Position numbers and translations under genes: made by a program
In this document: piece by piece, positions 11,942-26,594 of the stretch
Layout of the letters: each line of letters begins with the position of its first letter
Position numbering within the stretch: the stretch's first letter is position 1
Assembly: GCA_011033025.1 (NCBI GenBank)
Contig: WFMF01000286.1
Location: forward strand, 124,001 to 188,000
Length of the DNA stretch: 64,000 nt
Direction of reading: 5' to 3'
From: Beroe forskalii
Taxonomy: Eukaryota > Ctenophora > Nuda > Beroida > Beroidae
Notes under the pieces: model-generated
What the model was told of the DNA's origin: nothing
Databases searched by the model: none
What the model saw: only the letters and a program-made list of their open reading frames with translations

Positions 11942-14900
11942 ATGGAGTGTTTAGTCATTGGGTGTCCAGGAGTGGGCAAGTCTACTCTACTGGACAGGTG
12001 AGTACTGAGTGCCTTGTACCCCAAGGCTTTTCTGGTAGGAGAATTTGAAATCTAAGGGGGGGGGGGCTACATTTCCCCTTAATTTTTCAAAGCCGTGAGT
12101 AGATTTCAAGGCAATTCTTTAGCCTTAATTTAACACCTAGCCTTAATTTAACACTTCATTTTGATGTTCCGATTTTTAAAAGCCCTCGGTGGGGCCTGGG
12201 ATCCCTGATAATTTTCTATTTGACCCTGCAAAGCAGTGAGGAAGTAATTTCTGAAAACCCTGCAGGCTAAGCAGTGAGGAGGTGCTAGCAGACCGAACTC
12301 TCCCCACCTTGACACCGACTGTTGGGAGCAACGTACAGGACATCACCCTCTCTAAGAGGAAGTGCATCAGACTTCGAGAGGTAGTTCTTGTCATTCGCAA
12401 TCTCTTCATTTTCATAACCTCGTTATCAAGTAAAACGCACGATCAATTATTATTATCAGCAATAATTCTAACAGAAAAGTATTCAGATAACATAATCAAC
12501 ATTTTTTGGACATTCTTATGTCGAACTTTACTGATTTTCGCCCAAGTAATGTCTGCCAATTTAAGAGTCCTTCTATAATCAATTTCTTTTTTGGCGTAGT
12601 AATTCCCCTCTTCCCAGTTGAGCTTTTCCCCAGTTGAGTTATTTCCCGCTTCCCAGTTGAGTAATGAGTACTTATATCCGAGTTATTCCCTTTCCAGTTC
12701 CGCATACCTCAGACTGCGCCAGAAGTTGCAGCTGAAGCCTGAGGGCTCCTTCCTCAGCCAGTGCATGTAGCCCTTGATGCCCCACGTCGTTCCGGCACTG
12801 TTCTTTATAATGAACTGTTTGGGAGTGTACCCCACTATGGACATGAGGTGGTAAAGCCCCTCTTGACACTGAGACTTGGTCCAGTCGAAGTCTCCATCCT
12901 TGTAGTTGTGGTAGCCGATGATACCCTTCACCGCTATCGTCATGTCCACTGGACTGATGGTCTCGATGGTGTGCTCTATGGTGGCTGCAGTGACTATCTT
13001 GTAGTCGCTGAGTCTGAAACCCTCCAACGCATTGTCGTTGTGTCGGATCAGTGAGCTGCACCGGTGCCGAGCATAGAACTCCGGCAGATCGGGCGCGTCC
13101 CTCCTGAAACTCAGGTGTTTGTTCTTCGCGATGTACTTCCAGGCATCCACGTCTGTTCCCTCGGAGGAGATGTCCCTTTTCCCCGTGTAGGCGCACTCTA
13201 TGATCTGCTGCACGGACAGCTCCTCAGGGTCGAAGAAGAAGCCGTTGTGCTTGGCAAGCTGCGCCTCTAAGGGGACTATAGAGGCGTGTGCCCAGCAGGT
13301 TCCGCCGTATTGAGCCCGCACGGGCGTCACTCCGTTCTGGTCTCTCCAGTCGAATGACTTGGCGGAGGCTGCTGCCTGCAGGACAGGGCCACTAGACTGG
13401 GTCTGGTGGAGGAGGGTGGTGTTCCCCCCGTAGAAGAGATCCAGCTCCTGTTCCGTCAGATGGGCCAGGGGTGTCAGCCCAACCTGCCACGTGATCTGCT
13501 CGTTTTTCTGCAAGTGCACGATAGCCTTGAGGTTGGTCTTGAAGACGGTGCGCCGCTCCGCCGTCTCAGACTCGTCATGCACTACCGCGTGCTCCGTTCT
13601 GTACTCCTCGTACAACGCGTGCAGCTCGGTCTCTGACTGCAGCGCGTTAGAGATCTTAGCGCTCTCTATGCACTGCTGCGCGTGGGGGTGCACCTCATCA
13701 GATAGAGAAGTTCTGAGGACCAGACACAGGAGTGCTGTGATGGGGAGAGATGTCATGGTGAAGAAATGGTGCAGGGGCAGGCAGGGGGCACTTATAGTAC
13801 ACACTACAAATGTTATTACTCTAGTAATGGTATTACTACTGTCCTGGAGCTATGAAGCGCAAATAGAACAATAATAACTCAATTCGGAATTTATTTTGCG
13901 GTTTGACAATAACATGGGATTAGATGCGCCAAACTAAATATTCCTAATTTTATTAGAAATCAACAATTGGACAAAAGAAAACTTTTTCTTTGATTATAAT
14001 TGATTTTTATTTGCTGCAAATAATTGTACTCATCACATTACTCCCAAGTCCCTCTGTTGCTAAATTTCATCTTTTTATCTCAATGAAATTATGAACAGTC
14101 TTTGCTTTTATAGTCTTTCATTCCTTTACATTCCATTATTTTTTAAACTAATTATTTATTATCGAGTCACTACTTGCAATTCAATAGATAACTTACTTCG
14201 GAGCTTTTCACTATGACCTAGGGGGGGCTTTCTTTGAATGTCTTCTCAATCCCACGTGACAATAACATTATCAACCTCTCACTTAAAACTACCCTTAGGT
14301 CAGTGGGTCGCTGCGTCAGACTTGGAGTCAGTACTACGAGGATGCCAGAGTGGTTGTTTTCATGGTGGACATGACCAACAGAGGACAGGTAATACTAATA
14401 GCATGGTTCAGAGGTTCTTTCAAATTGACATCTGATGATCACGCATACGTGTACACTATACTGGTCGCTCGAAAAGACGTCCTTGATAACATGAGATACC
14501 AACAATTGTGCGCGCAACTCTACACTTGAAGTTGAACAGTAACTCACAGTCACTGTTGTGTACTTGTAGTTGTACTTGTAGAGTTGTGCGCGCAATAAGC
14601 AATTGTAATAGAATCTACCTTAGGAGGTTTATTTATAAAGGTTGTAATTTGGGGATTTTCCAGGAAAATCCCCATTTTTTCACCCACCATGAAATTTCGA
14701 AATGACGTCATTATCATATGTTAACAAGAGTAATGACTTGAAAAATCCCCATATTTTCAACCTACCAAAATTTGAAACACCGAAATTTTATCCCAAATAA
14801 ATACACCTAAGGTATTTAAGTTATCGAGGACTCATTTCAAGAGATCTGCACACATATACCTCAGGGTTATTTTATAACCGTGATACAGTAATATAAACTA

Positions 14901-15847
14901 AAATATTTCAAGTTTTTCCTCGTTTGAAAAGCTTGTCGGATACGGACTCGCTTAGAAATTTGGAAATTTGATGCAATGAATTTGAAGTATTTCAGTTTGG
15001 TTCATGTTTCAGTTTTGCACAAGTCAAGTGGAGCTAGTGAAGCTCCTGAACCATTCCCTGGTTCAGAAGCTGCCAGTGCTGCTCCTTTTCAACAAGTGCC
15101 TCTCTCCCCTGGCCAAAGACCTCCCCTGGCTCTACAAGAAGTTCTGCATTGGGGAAATCCTTCACCACGCCGTGATGTCAGTTAAGGTTAGTACTTAGTG
15201 GCAAGGTTTACTGAGATGTCGCCACCTCATATATCGGTGTCTGAATATCCACAAAACCGCCATATGTATGTGTGTGATACTGATTTAACAGTATATCCAC
15301 GTACGTGCATGGCGCCGCGCGATCGGAAAATTCAGAATGATTCTCATTTTTAGAGGTCGCGACACCTGCCTAACTTAGTGAGTATTCATGTCCCAATGTC
15401 AGTTAAGGTTAGTGAGTGCGGTCATGTGCCAGTGTAATTATTGTTTAACTTTATAATACTGACCGTGCTGTCCCTACACTTTCGTGCGCGGGCCGCGGCG
15501 TATTAAGACGCGGAAAGAACATTTGGCATTTGCGAGCTATCAGTATCACTCTCCGCAAACAGCAAAAAGCACAACGCCCGCCATAATAATAAAAGTGACG
15601 CGCCGCGTACTAAAGAGTGGGGACACCACGAGGCACGTTGATGGTAGAGAATAATTATCTTAATTACCTGCACTTTCAATAACTCGTCATCATACAATTG
15701 ATAAAAATAGCCTCCAGTTCGTACATGAGAATGAAAGTGTAACAAACTGATCTGCTGCCTTTGCAGATGATGGAAGTGGATTTGTCGCAGCAGAGCAGTG
15801 TCGAGAGCATACTCAGTTGGATCAGAGAGAAATTCAACGTGAAGTGA
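11942..15847 (+). CDS. ARL16: ADP-ribosylation factor-like protein 16
   Basis: Five exons close in phase: 11942-11997, 12266-12380, 14299-14388, 15013-15186, 15767-15847, giving 171 aa, close to vertebrate ARL16. Visible motifs are the P-loop GCPGVGKST (residues 7-15), the switch-like PTVGSN, a WSQYY stretch followed by VVVFMVD, and LLLFNK. ARL16 is a divergent ARF-family GTPase linked in vertebrates to cilia/Golgi traffic and innate sensing. As in the family, the canonical DxxGQ switch 2 is degenerate. Here the guanine-specificity motif NKxD is NKCL (114-117), so nucleotide selectivity may be altered. The start is the ATG that places the P-loop right at the N-terminus. An acceptor-like tttag lies 13 bases upstream. 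Intron 2 holds an antisense peptidase gene. Confidence 0.88.
12683..13756 (-). CDS. Papain-family (C1A) cysteine peptidase, intronless, nested in ARL16 intron 2
   Basis: One uninterrupted frame of 357 aa. A signal peptide is seen at residues 1-19, then an I29-type inhibitor prodomain (about 44-103, with the ERFNIN-like ETAERRTVFKTN), then the mature peptidase from about 134. Catalytic residues are in place: Q149, C154 in GGTCWAHA, H303 in LYHLMSIVGY and N319 in IIKNSAGTTWG. The usual CGSC is GGTC, so the first cysteine, normally in a disulfide, is missing. The start chosen is the ATG at 13756. A TATA-like element (CTATAAG on the minus strand, 13791-13797) lies 35-40 bp upstream, so the in-frame ATG at 13804 is upstream of the likely transcription start. 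Absence of introns suggests a retrocopy or an intron-poor lineage-specific cathepsin. It is GC-richer than its surroundings. Confidence 0.85.
   Translation of the reverse strand: MTSLPITALLCLVLRTSLSDEVHPHAQQCIESAKISNALQSETELHALYEEYRTEHAVVHDESETAERRTVFKTNLKAIVHLQKNEQITWQVGLTPLAHLTEQELDLFYGGNTTLLHQTQSSGPVLQAAASAKSFDWRDQNGVTPVRAQYGGTCWAHASIVPLEAQLAKHNGFFFDPEELSVQQIIECAYTGKRDISSEGTDVDAWKYIAKNKHLSFRRDAPDLPEFYARHRCSSLIRHNDNALEGFRLSDYKIVTAATIEHTIETISPVDMTIAVKGIIGYHNYKDGDFDWTKSQCQEGLYHLMSIVGYTPKQFIIKNSAGTTWGIKGYMHWLRKEPSGFSCNFWRSLRYAELERE
13791..13797 (-). promoter_or_regulatory. TATA-box-like element of nested peptidase gene
   Basis: The minus strand reads gtactataagtg 35-40 bases upstream of the peptidase ATG. 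The spacing would give a very short 5' UTR. Position and sequence only. Confidence 0.45.
14506..14595. mobile_element. Small hairpin element in ARL16 intron 3
   Basis: Perfect 18-bp inverted repeats (ttgtgcgcgcaactctac at 14506 and its complement at 14578) with partly inverted inner sequence of ctgtt/tacttg words. MITE-like. Confidence 0.65.
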
Positions 15848-16116
15848 GGGGAACCTCCTTTTCAGTGCAAGTGAAGTACCGAATCTTCGTGACGAGAGGT
15901 CACATTCAGTTTCACTGTCACAGCATTTAACTTTTAATTAACTTTGATCAGATATTCTTTACAGTAAATGATACCAAGTGGTAATTGCCAACAGCCAAAC
16001 TATTCATGAATCATGATTGAATTTGAATTTCTTTGTATGACCCGCTGACGAGAGGGTCTGTCAACGGCCGACAAGAATTTCTTCGCTCAATTGATGCTAG
16101 GCAATATAATGACGGT

Positions 16117-16298
16117 GGTGTCTCGATCTTTCGTGGAGCGGCGTAATATGCTGCGCTCGCGTACTTTTTGCAGCGCAAATGTGCATTTCTTTGTTTTGAA
16201 TAGAATGTATATTTGAGTTTGACTGCGCGCTTCAACGCGCTGCAAAAAAAGTACTCATGCGCGGCATAATTCGCCGCGCCTCAAAAGAGTGAAACACC
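16117..16298. mobile_element. MITE-like element, about 55-bp imperfect terminal inverted repeats
   Basis: The left end ggtgtctcgatctttcgtgg and following gcggcg...gtactttttgcagcgc match the inverted right end (ggtgtttcactcttttgagg on the minus strand). The interior is short and non-coding. Confidence 0.65.
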
Positions 16299-16526
16299 AG
16301 GTTAACCGTAACCCATGTGTGCAGACCGCTCGATTGAAAAAGGCCTTGATGAATACGCGCAAAACTTGCTCCCTAAGCTGTTAATGTTATTCCATGTTCG
16401 TATTACTTATTAAATTGAATAATGAATATGTAAATTTATGCTCATGCTGTTAGTGTTTGTTTGCCTGTATTTCACAATTTTGAATTTAATTCTTAACGCT
16501 TTTTGTGGCTGATCAGTATCACTTGA

Positions 16527-16690
16527 TCGACCTTTTGAGGCGCGGCACATCACGAATCACGATACTCGATAGATAATACGATGGGCTTGTGTACTCGTTA
16601 CAGCGCACAAAACGTAGCAGTAACACATTAGCGCGCCAGAAAAGTATCTAAACTGCAAGCGCGGCAATTCGAAACTCCTCAAAAGGTCGA
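16527..16690. mobile_element. MITE-like element related to the 16117 copy
   Basis: Ends tcgaccttttgagg (16527) and its inverse cctcaaaaggtcga (16677-16690), with GCGGC words next to both. The cttttgaggcgcggc end resembles that of the 16117-16298 element, so the two likely belong to one family. Confidence 0.55.
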
Positions 16691-16830
16691 GAAACCATGT
16701 ATTACCTGTATATTATGATGTATAATTAATTGTTGCAATTTTACTCATTTTCATGAATCGATACCCATTTTAATTCTCCTTGTTACAGTTTCAAATCGTG
16801 GGATGTAAACCACTCAGACCCCTCAGTTTC

Positions 16831-16947
16831 ACGCGCTGTCTGACCCCTTTCCTATTGACACAAGCCAGGGCGCCTCATTCTCACGGGAGTGCAATGTTAT
16901 TTATTCTAAATCTGCAAGTCAGGCGCGCGACGGGGGTCAGACAGCGT
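16831..16947. mobile_element. Short inverted-repeat element
   Basis: acgcgctgtctgacccc at 16831 is repeated inverted at 16933-16947 (ggggtcagacagcgt), about 117 bp in total. Confidence 0.5.
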
Positions 16948-17136
16948 CTGAATAGCTGATATTAAACTGCATGATACTCGGATCTCATACAGAGCAGTAA
17001 TATTCAAATAGTTATATGGATAATGATATAAAGTCAAAATCAAAATTTCGATAAATCAACTTCAGATTTGATAAAATATTAATTTAAATTCAAAACAATT
17101 TTATTTCAGCAAACAGCACCTGTGAATGAGCTTTGT

Positions 17137-17650
17137 GCAGTGTACAGGAACACTGAACAGCTTTCCTGTACACTACACAGTGTTATGTACACTGCACAGT
17201 GTTATGTACACTGCACAGTGTTATGTACACTGCACAGTTTTCCTGTACACCACAGTAGTCCTGTACACTGCATTTTACGGTAACACTGTGCAGTGGACAT
17301 GAACACTGTGCAGTGTACAAGAACACTGTACAGTGTACAGAAACACTTTGCAGTGTACAGAAACACTGTACAGTGTACAGGAACACTGTGCAGTGTACAG
17401 GAACACTGTGCAGTGTACAGGAACACTGCAGTGTACATAACACAGTGCAGTGTACAGAAACACTGTGCAGTGTACAGAACACTGTGCAGTGTACAGAAAC
17501 ACTGTGCAGTGTACAGAAACACTGTGCAGTGTACAGAAACACTGTGCAGTGTACAGAAACACTGTGCAGTGTACAGGAACACTGTGCAGTGTACATAACA
17601 CTGTGCAGTGTACATAACACTGTGCAGTGTAAAGGAACTCTACAGTGTAC
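17137..17650. repeat. Palindromically arranged CAGTGTACA minisatellite, copy 1
   Basis: A 17-20 bp unit (cactgtgcagtgtacaggaa) is tandemly repeated. The part 17160-17275 is in one orientation and 17283-17645 in the other, with the switch at 17263-17293. The array is therefore one large imperfect palindrome. All six frames are open only because of the unit's composition. Confidence 0.9.
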
Positions 17651-17791
17651 ACTGTACAGTAGCAATGCGCGGTGTACAAGAAAAATGCTCAGTTTACAGG
17701 AACAGTATGTAATAAGGCACCCCCGTTTCTGATCCTGAAGGCTAATCTTTAATTCTGAACATAGGATCCGCCCATTTACTATGCCTCACTG

Positions 17792-17888
17792 GGGCGTGTC
17801 GAACTCCTACGTGCGCGGCTCTATCATGAGACACGCACAATTATTCCGCGCATGAAAAATCCGCGCACGTAGGAGTTGGACACGCCAC
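17792..17888. repeat. Hairpin inside duplicated flank (second copy near 18750-18856)
   Basis: ggcgtgtcgaactcctacgt at about 17793 is inverted at about 17867-17888 (acgtaggagttggacacgcc). The same hairpin is in the second copy of the duplication. Confidence 0.75.
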
Positions 17889-18023
17889 CGTAACCATACA
17901 CCTGGTCAAATCTGTTTTCAAATTGCAACAGCTCCAGACATTTTGTAGTCCAGGGTGGAATCATGAACATTTGCCATAATTTAATTCAAAATAAACAAAC
18001 ATAATTCAAACGAGCGTACCAGC

Positions 18024-18600
18024 TGTGTGCAGTGTACAGAAACACTGCACAGTGTTCCTGTACTCTGCACAGTGTTTTTGTACACTGCACAGTGTTCCTG
18101 TACACTGCACAGTGTTCCTGTACACTGCACAGTGTTCATGTTCACTGCACAGTGTTTCTGTACACTGCACAGTGTTTCTGTACACTGCACAGTGTTTCTG
18201 TACACTGCACAGTGTTCCTGTACACTACACAGTTTTCCTGTACACTGCATTTTCTGGTAACACTGCGCAGTGTACAGGAACACTGTGGAGTGTACAGGAA
18301 CACTGTGGAGTGTACAGGAACACTGTGCAGTGTACAGGAACACTGTGCAGTGTACAGAAACACTGTATAGTGTACAGGAACACTGTGCAGTGTACAGGAA
18401 CACTGTGCAGTGTACAGGAACACTGTGCAGTGTACAGGAACACTGCAGTATACAGGAACACTGTGCAGTGTACATGAACACTGCAGTGTACAGAAACACT
18501 GTGCAGTGTACAGGAACACTGTATAGTGTACAGGAACACTGTATAGTGTACAGGAACACTGTGCACTGGACAATAAAACTTTACACTGTGCAGTATAAAG
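18024..18600. repeat. Palindromically arranged CAGTGTACA minisatellite, copy 2
   Basis: Same unit as the 17.1-kb array. Orientation is reversed at 18241-18270: tgtacactgcacagtgtt units are on the left and cactgtgcagtgtacagg units on the right. Confidence 0.9.
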
Positions 18601-19249
18601 GACCTCTACAATGTACAGTAGCAATGCGCGGTGTACAAGAAAAATGCTCAGTTTACAGGAACAGTATGAAAATAAGGCACCCCGTTTCTGATCCTGTAGG
18701 CTAATCTTTAATTCTGAACATTGGATCCGTCCATTTACTATGCCTCACTGGAGCGTGTCGAACTCCTACGTGCGCAGCTTTATCATGAGACACCCACAAT
18801 TACGCCGCGCATGAACAATGAAAAATCCGCGCACGTAGGAGTTGGACACGCCACCGTAACCATACACCTGGTCAAATCTGTTTTCAAATTGCAACAGCTC
18901 CAGACATTTTGTAGTCCAGGGTGGAATCATGAACATTTGCCATAATTTAATTCAAAATAAACAAAAATAATTCAAAAGAGCGTACCAGCACCGGCAATAA
19001 TAAAACCTGGTGGTTCGCAGTGTGTTATTCTCGTACAGTTCCCATTCCATGTGGCATGCAGGGACTGCCACAGGTCAACTAAAACATACAGAAGTCACTG
19101 ACTCCAACTTTACCTAGCATCACACTTAAACCATTAACAAGTCTTGAGGAGAACAGTCCGCAGTCATTCCTCATCTGATCCATACCTACAGTTCTTTAGG
19201 CGAGTATATCAGCACACGTGACCTGTCACGCGATGTGTCACGTGACATC

Positions 19250-22885
<3,636 letters not shown>

Positions 22886-23636
22886 TTATTTCCTTTATTC
22901 AAATCTATTATAAATTGCTTCACACAGTTCCTGACAGGCACTCAGCTTTTTCCTGTAATAATCGGCTAGCTTTGCTGTTTTCAGTCTGGGAATTTTCACC
23001 AAATGTATCGATCGATGAAAAGATTTGCCGTTATCATCCCAGGGGAATAAATTATAAATTCCCAGTCAAATTTCCGAATAAGAAATCGAAAAAAGCTTAA
23101 ATCCGAACGAAATGTCGAAGTAAGCTTTTCTGGACACATTTCATGAATGATGAACTCAAAATCATGAAATTTTTAGAGCTGAATAACATAATTGAGCTTT
23201 TCCCAATGCCCAAATTGAATCTAGCCACTGCATTTTATGGATTAAAATTTGTTATTAATAGCTCTTTCTTTGCTTTATGTATTGTTGTCTTTTGATCTTC
23301 ATTTACCTTGTTCATTTTTTCCATGAAATCAAAAAAGTTCAATAGGTCTAAGGTATTCCATAGATATTTGTACAGTTTGTATCGATTCATTTGACGTGTG
23401 AAGTGTGTCACTTGATTTTCTGCCGCAAAATATTGTCTAATCATAAGATACATGCATATACATTATACACTGCTTTTAGATTAATTGTCAATGACGTTAT
23501 AACGACCAAGAGGTAGGTAACAACAACAACAACAAATGCAGCCACAACAACGACAACAATAACGACAACTATGCTGCCTGGAACAGAGCTTTGCCCATTG
23601 AACCCAGTTAAATCCCAATCGATGGGAAAATTATTT

Positions 23637-23967
23637 ACACAGTCTGGCTGGGTCAGACCTCTCTGTGACCCATCTAGACGAAGGGAGGTGGCACATAGCC
23701 ACCTCCCCAACTAAATCTGCAGGTAAGCCCTGACTTGCTTTGCAGTCAGTTTGAAGCCACCGGGTGTTGGTAGCTTGCTGGTCCAGTGAGGTCCTGGACT
23801 GGTGGGCTGCTCTCAGCCCAGGATATCTCCGGCAGTCGGGTGGCCTAAAACCACCCAGGAGTTCACATCCTAAGCCTCGCGTACTAGGGATAGTCTCCAT
23901 TGCTCAGCATGGCTGCCACCGGCCTGGTTGATAAAACCGACTGTGGCCATTTTACCAGGACTAAGAC
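23637..23967 (-). mobile_element. SINE-like dispersed repeat, longest of three copies
   Basis: On the minus strand it begins near gtcctggtaaaatggccaca and contains ggttttatcaaccaggcc, gactatccctagta and gtgaactcctgggtggt. Parts recur at 54713-54785 and 62695-62820. The shared core is cggtttaatcaaccaggc. No coding capacity. I do not see clear A and B boxes, so the SINE label is tentative. Confidence 0.5.
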
Positions 23968-24285
23968 ACTGCTTTTAGATTAGAATTTTCAAATCATATC
24001 ACTATGACACCATATAATACACTAAGAGTTCCTGAAGAACACATATTTCCCTTGAAAGTGACAGTAGAATAGTGGTACATAGTACACAGGTTTGATTTCA
24101 TTACTGTGTTTTTTGTGATGAGCAATAACATAAAAAGACAAAATTATATAAGATGCAAAAACCTGTAAGCATGTGATGCAACTTGCTGCAATAGCTGAGA
24201 TACCTCCTATGACTTTTGGTGCTGCTCCCAAAATAAACATCTCAAATGAGTTGAATAGGTAATAATTTATTCAAAATACTAGGTA

Positions 24286-24552
24286 GGGGCATGTATAGCA
24301 CATCAGGTGATCAAATAGAATTGGTCAATCGATCAACCCCATTTGAACAACTATAGTGTTTTTTTACTGTTTAAATGAGCAATATTATATTCTGTTTGTG
24401 TAAAACAGGTCAGTCTATCAAACTCACTTTGAATTCATCTCCTTCATTGACCCTAAAAAGTGTCGAGCCAAATGTCCAAAATGACTGAATACCAATGAAG
24501 TTGATCAATCTACCAATTCTATTTGATCACCCAATGTGATATACATGCCCCA
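24286..24552. mobile_element. MITE-like element, about 50-bp terminal inverted repeats
   Basis: ggggcatgtatagcacatca ... gatcaaatagaattggt at the left is repeated inverted at 24499-24552. Total about 267 bp with an AT-rich interior. Confidence 0.7.
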
Positions 24553-25149
24553 TACAACTGAAATTTGAATGGACCCATAAGGGGCATTCATGAAGGATGT
24601 CCTCATTGAGGGATAGTCAATGGAGATTTTTTCAGACAGGGGGGGGGGTTGATGTTTGGCCAAATGCAGACATCCAAATTTTTGGCAATTTTGACGGAAT
24701 ACGGATTTGTTGGTATTTTCACAAATAATTCCACAGTTTTTAAACTTTTCAAACTGGACGTCCAAGTGGAGGAAGGAGCCTTTGCATTTCGATACTTGCA
24801 GGGGAGGGAGGGAGGGATCTTTGTCATAGGACATTTGAGGTACCACATCAAATCTTATATACTATTTGAGTATCACCCAATTAAGGTAGAAACCAAGGTT
24901 GAAAGTTCTAATTACACCTTATTTCAATTTTATGACCAAATGCTGCATAGTATTATGTTTGCCAACCTGGAATACCCCCTCCAGAAGTCTGAATTTTAAT
25001 TCAAAATCTTTTGTTTTTATGCTCGTTTTCTCAAATCAATTTGGTATGTGTCCCATATAACTCTGGCTGATTGACATCACAGACCAAAACCTCAATATTG
25101 TTGTTTCCTAAACCTCATTATTACCCTAACCAAAACCCTTACCTCAAGC

Positions 25150-25735
25150 TAGTATAAGGCACCACTCATCCTCCACTAGGCTCCACTCATCCTCCACTAG
25201 GCTCCATTTAGCCTCCACTTGGCCTCATTCAGCTTCCACTAGGCTCCATTCAGCCTCCACTAGGCACAACTCAGCCTCCACAAGGCTCAACACAGCCTCC
25301 ACTGGGCTCCACTCAGCCTTGACTAGGCTCCACTAAACTCCATTCAGCCTCCACTCAGCATCCAGTAATCTCCACTCAGCCTCCACTCAGCCTCCACTCA
25401 GCCCCCACTAAAGTAGGCTCACTTCAGCCTCCACTAGGCTCCATTCAGCCTCCACTCAGCCCCCACTAGATTCCACTAAGCTTCCACTGGTCTTTATTTG
25501 GCTTCCAGTCTTCCACTCAGCATCCACTAGGCTCCACTAGACACCACAAACCACCACTCAGACTCCACTCAGCATCCACTAGGCTCCACTTGGCACCACA
25601 AATCTCAACTCAGCCTCCACTAGGCTCCACTCAGCATCTGTTAGGCTCCACTCAGTGCCAAATTAGGCTCCACTCAGTGCCCAGTTAGGCTCCACTCAGT
25701 GCTGAGGCTGAATGAAGCCTAGTGGAGGCTGAGGA
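25150..25735. repeat. CTCCACTAGGCTCCACTCAGC degenerate tandem array
   Basis: About 580 bp of 10-20 bp units based on ctccactaggctccactcag. A short stretch at the right end (25698-25733) is in the opposite orientation. Confidence 0.85.
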
Positions 25736-25935
25736 AAACTACTCAAACATTGATTTCATTTTTTAACAAAAACTTGGCCCCTGGCCAGTCAGTCAAAATA
25801 TGTGAACAATCCCTAAGGAAATCAACCCAATTAGAGAATTTAAGTTTGTCTGACAACCTGGATCGATCGATTGAAAAACCATCTTTTCAACGGGTCTTTT
25901 GATCAATCCATGTGCACATATACACGTAAGCATCA

Positions 25936-26155
25936 CTATGTCAGTGATACAAACATTTACTGTAAAATATATATCAGGAATCGTTGAACAGTTCACATAT
26001 TATGTAATAAATTTTTGGCCATTTCAACCCCCTCCCTCCCCCTTTAAGCAAAACGTAATCAAAGCTCGACACCTCTTGAGGTCGAATGTCAGTGATACAA
26101 ACATTTACTGCAAAATATTCATCAGGGATCGTTGAACAGTTCACATATTATGTAA
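25936..26155. mobile_element. ATTACGTAAT-family MITE remnant between 66-bp direct repeats
   Basis: The 66-bp sequence gtcagtgatacaaacattta ... cacatattatgta occurs at 25938 and again at 26088. The DNA between contains the tttttggccatttcaacccc-type interior also found in the MITE at 56961-57111. Confidence 0.55.
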
Positions 26156-26198
26156 AAACTAGAAAAGGCCAAGTCTAGGTGTGCACGATGTCAAATTG

Positions 26199-26594
26199 TT
26201 CCTAAGCCCGCATCGGTGTGTGTACGCGCCGCGCGTTTCGCGCACTCAAAAAAGGGGTATACGTGTTTGTGCGCAATAAAAAAAAAAATGCTCGCGCACT
26301 TTCAGAAAAGGTGCGCGCGCACTCAGAAAAGATGCGCGCGCACTCAGAAAAGATGCGCGCGCACTCAGAAAAGATGCGCGCGCACTCAGAAAAGATGCGC
26401 GCGCACTCAGAAAAGATGCGCGCGTACTCAGAAAAGATGCGCATTGCGCGCGTACCCAGAAAAGCTGAAAAGGTGCGCATTGCGCGCGTACCCAGAAAAG
26501 ATGCGCATTGCGCGCGTACTCAAAAGATGCCCTGCACTCAAAAGTTGCGCGGCGTCAAAGATGCGCGCGCACTCAAAAGATGCGGGCTTAGGAA
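26199..26594. mobile_element. MITE-like element carrying an internal GCGCGCACTCAGAAAAGAT array
   Basis: 16-bp terminal inverted repeats ttcctaagcccgcatc (26199) and gatgcgggcttaggaa (26579). Inside, a 19-bp unit is repeated about seven times and then degenerates, continuing outside to about 26800. The gtgtgtgtacgcgccgcgcg start also occurs near 59020. Confidence 0.65.

Larger units (their letters stand above)
15848..17130. other. Intergenic region with three MITE-like hairpins
   Basis: No gene is seen. The region follows the ARL16 stop and contains inverted-repeat elements at 16117-16298, 16527-16690 and 16831-16947, each listed separately. The rest is AT-rich. Confidence 0.6.
17630..18990. 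repeat. About 0.9-kb tandem duplication including minisatellite and flank
   Basis: The unique flank 17640-18017 is repeated at 18600-18985 with few differences (from gcgcggtgtacaagaaaaat through cctggtcaaatctgttttca to gagcgtaccagc). Each flank follows a CAGTGTACA array. The duplicated unit is therefore array plus flank, about 0.9-0.97 kb, in direct orientation. Confidence 0.88.

Noticed and set aside
12672-13196. Second minus-strand ORF overlapping the cysteine peptidase
   Set aside because: Out-of-frame shadow. It shows no family motifs, whereas the other frame has the full catalytic set.
17183-18704. Long overlapping ORFs in all frames rich in CTVQCTGT/LYTAQCS repeats
   Set aside because: They arise from the CAGTGTACA minisatellite, whose unit has no stop in most frames. 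There is no initiation context or conserved protein.
23441-23710. ORF with a valine-rich stretch that looks like a membrane helix
   Set aside because: Produced by a GTT/CAA trinucleotide repeat next to a SINE-like element. It was considered as the missing TMEM184 first exon, but it does not give the family N-terminus or the needed phase.
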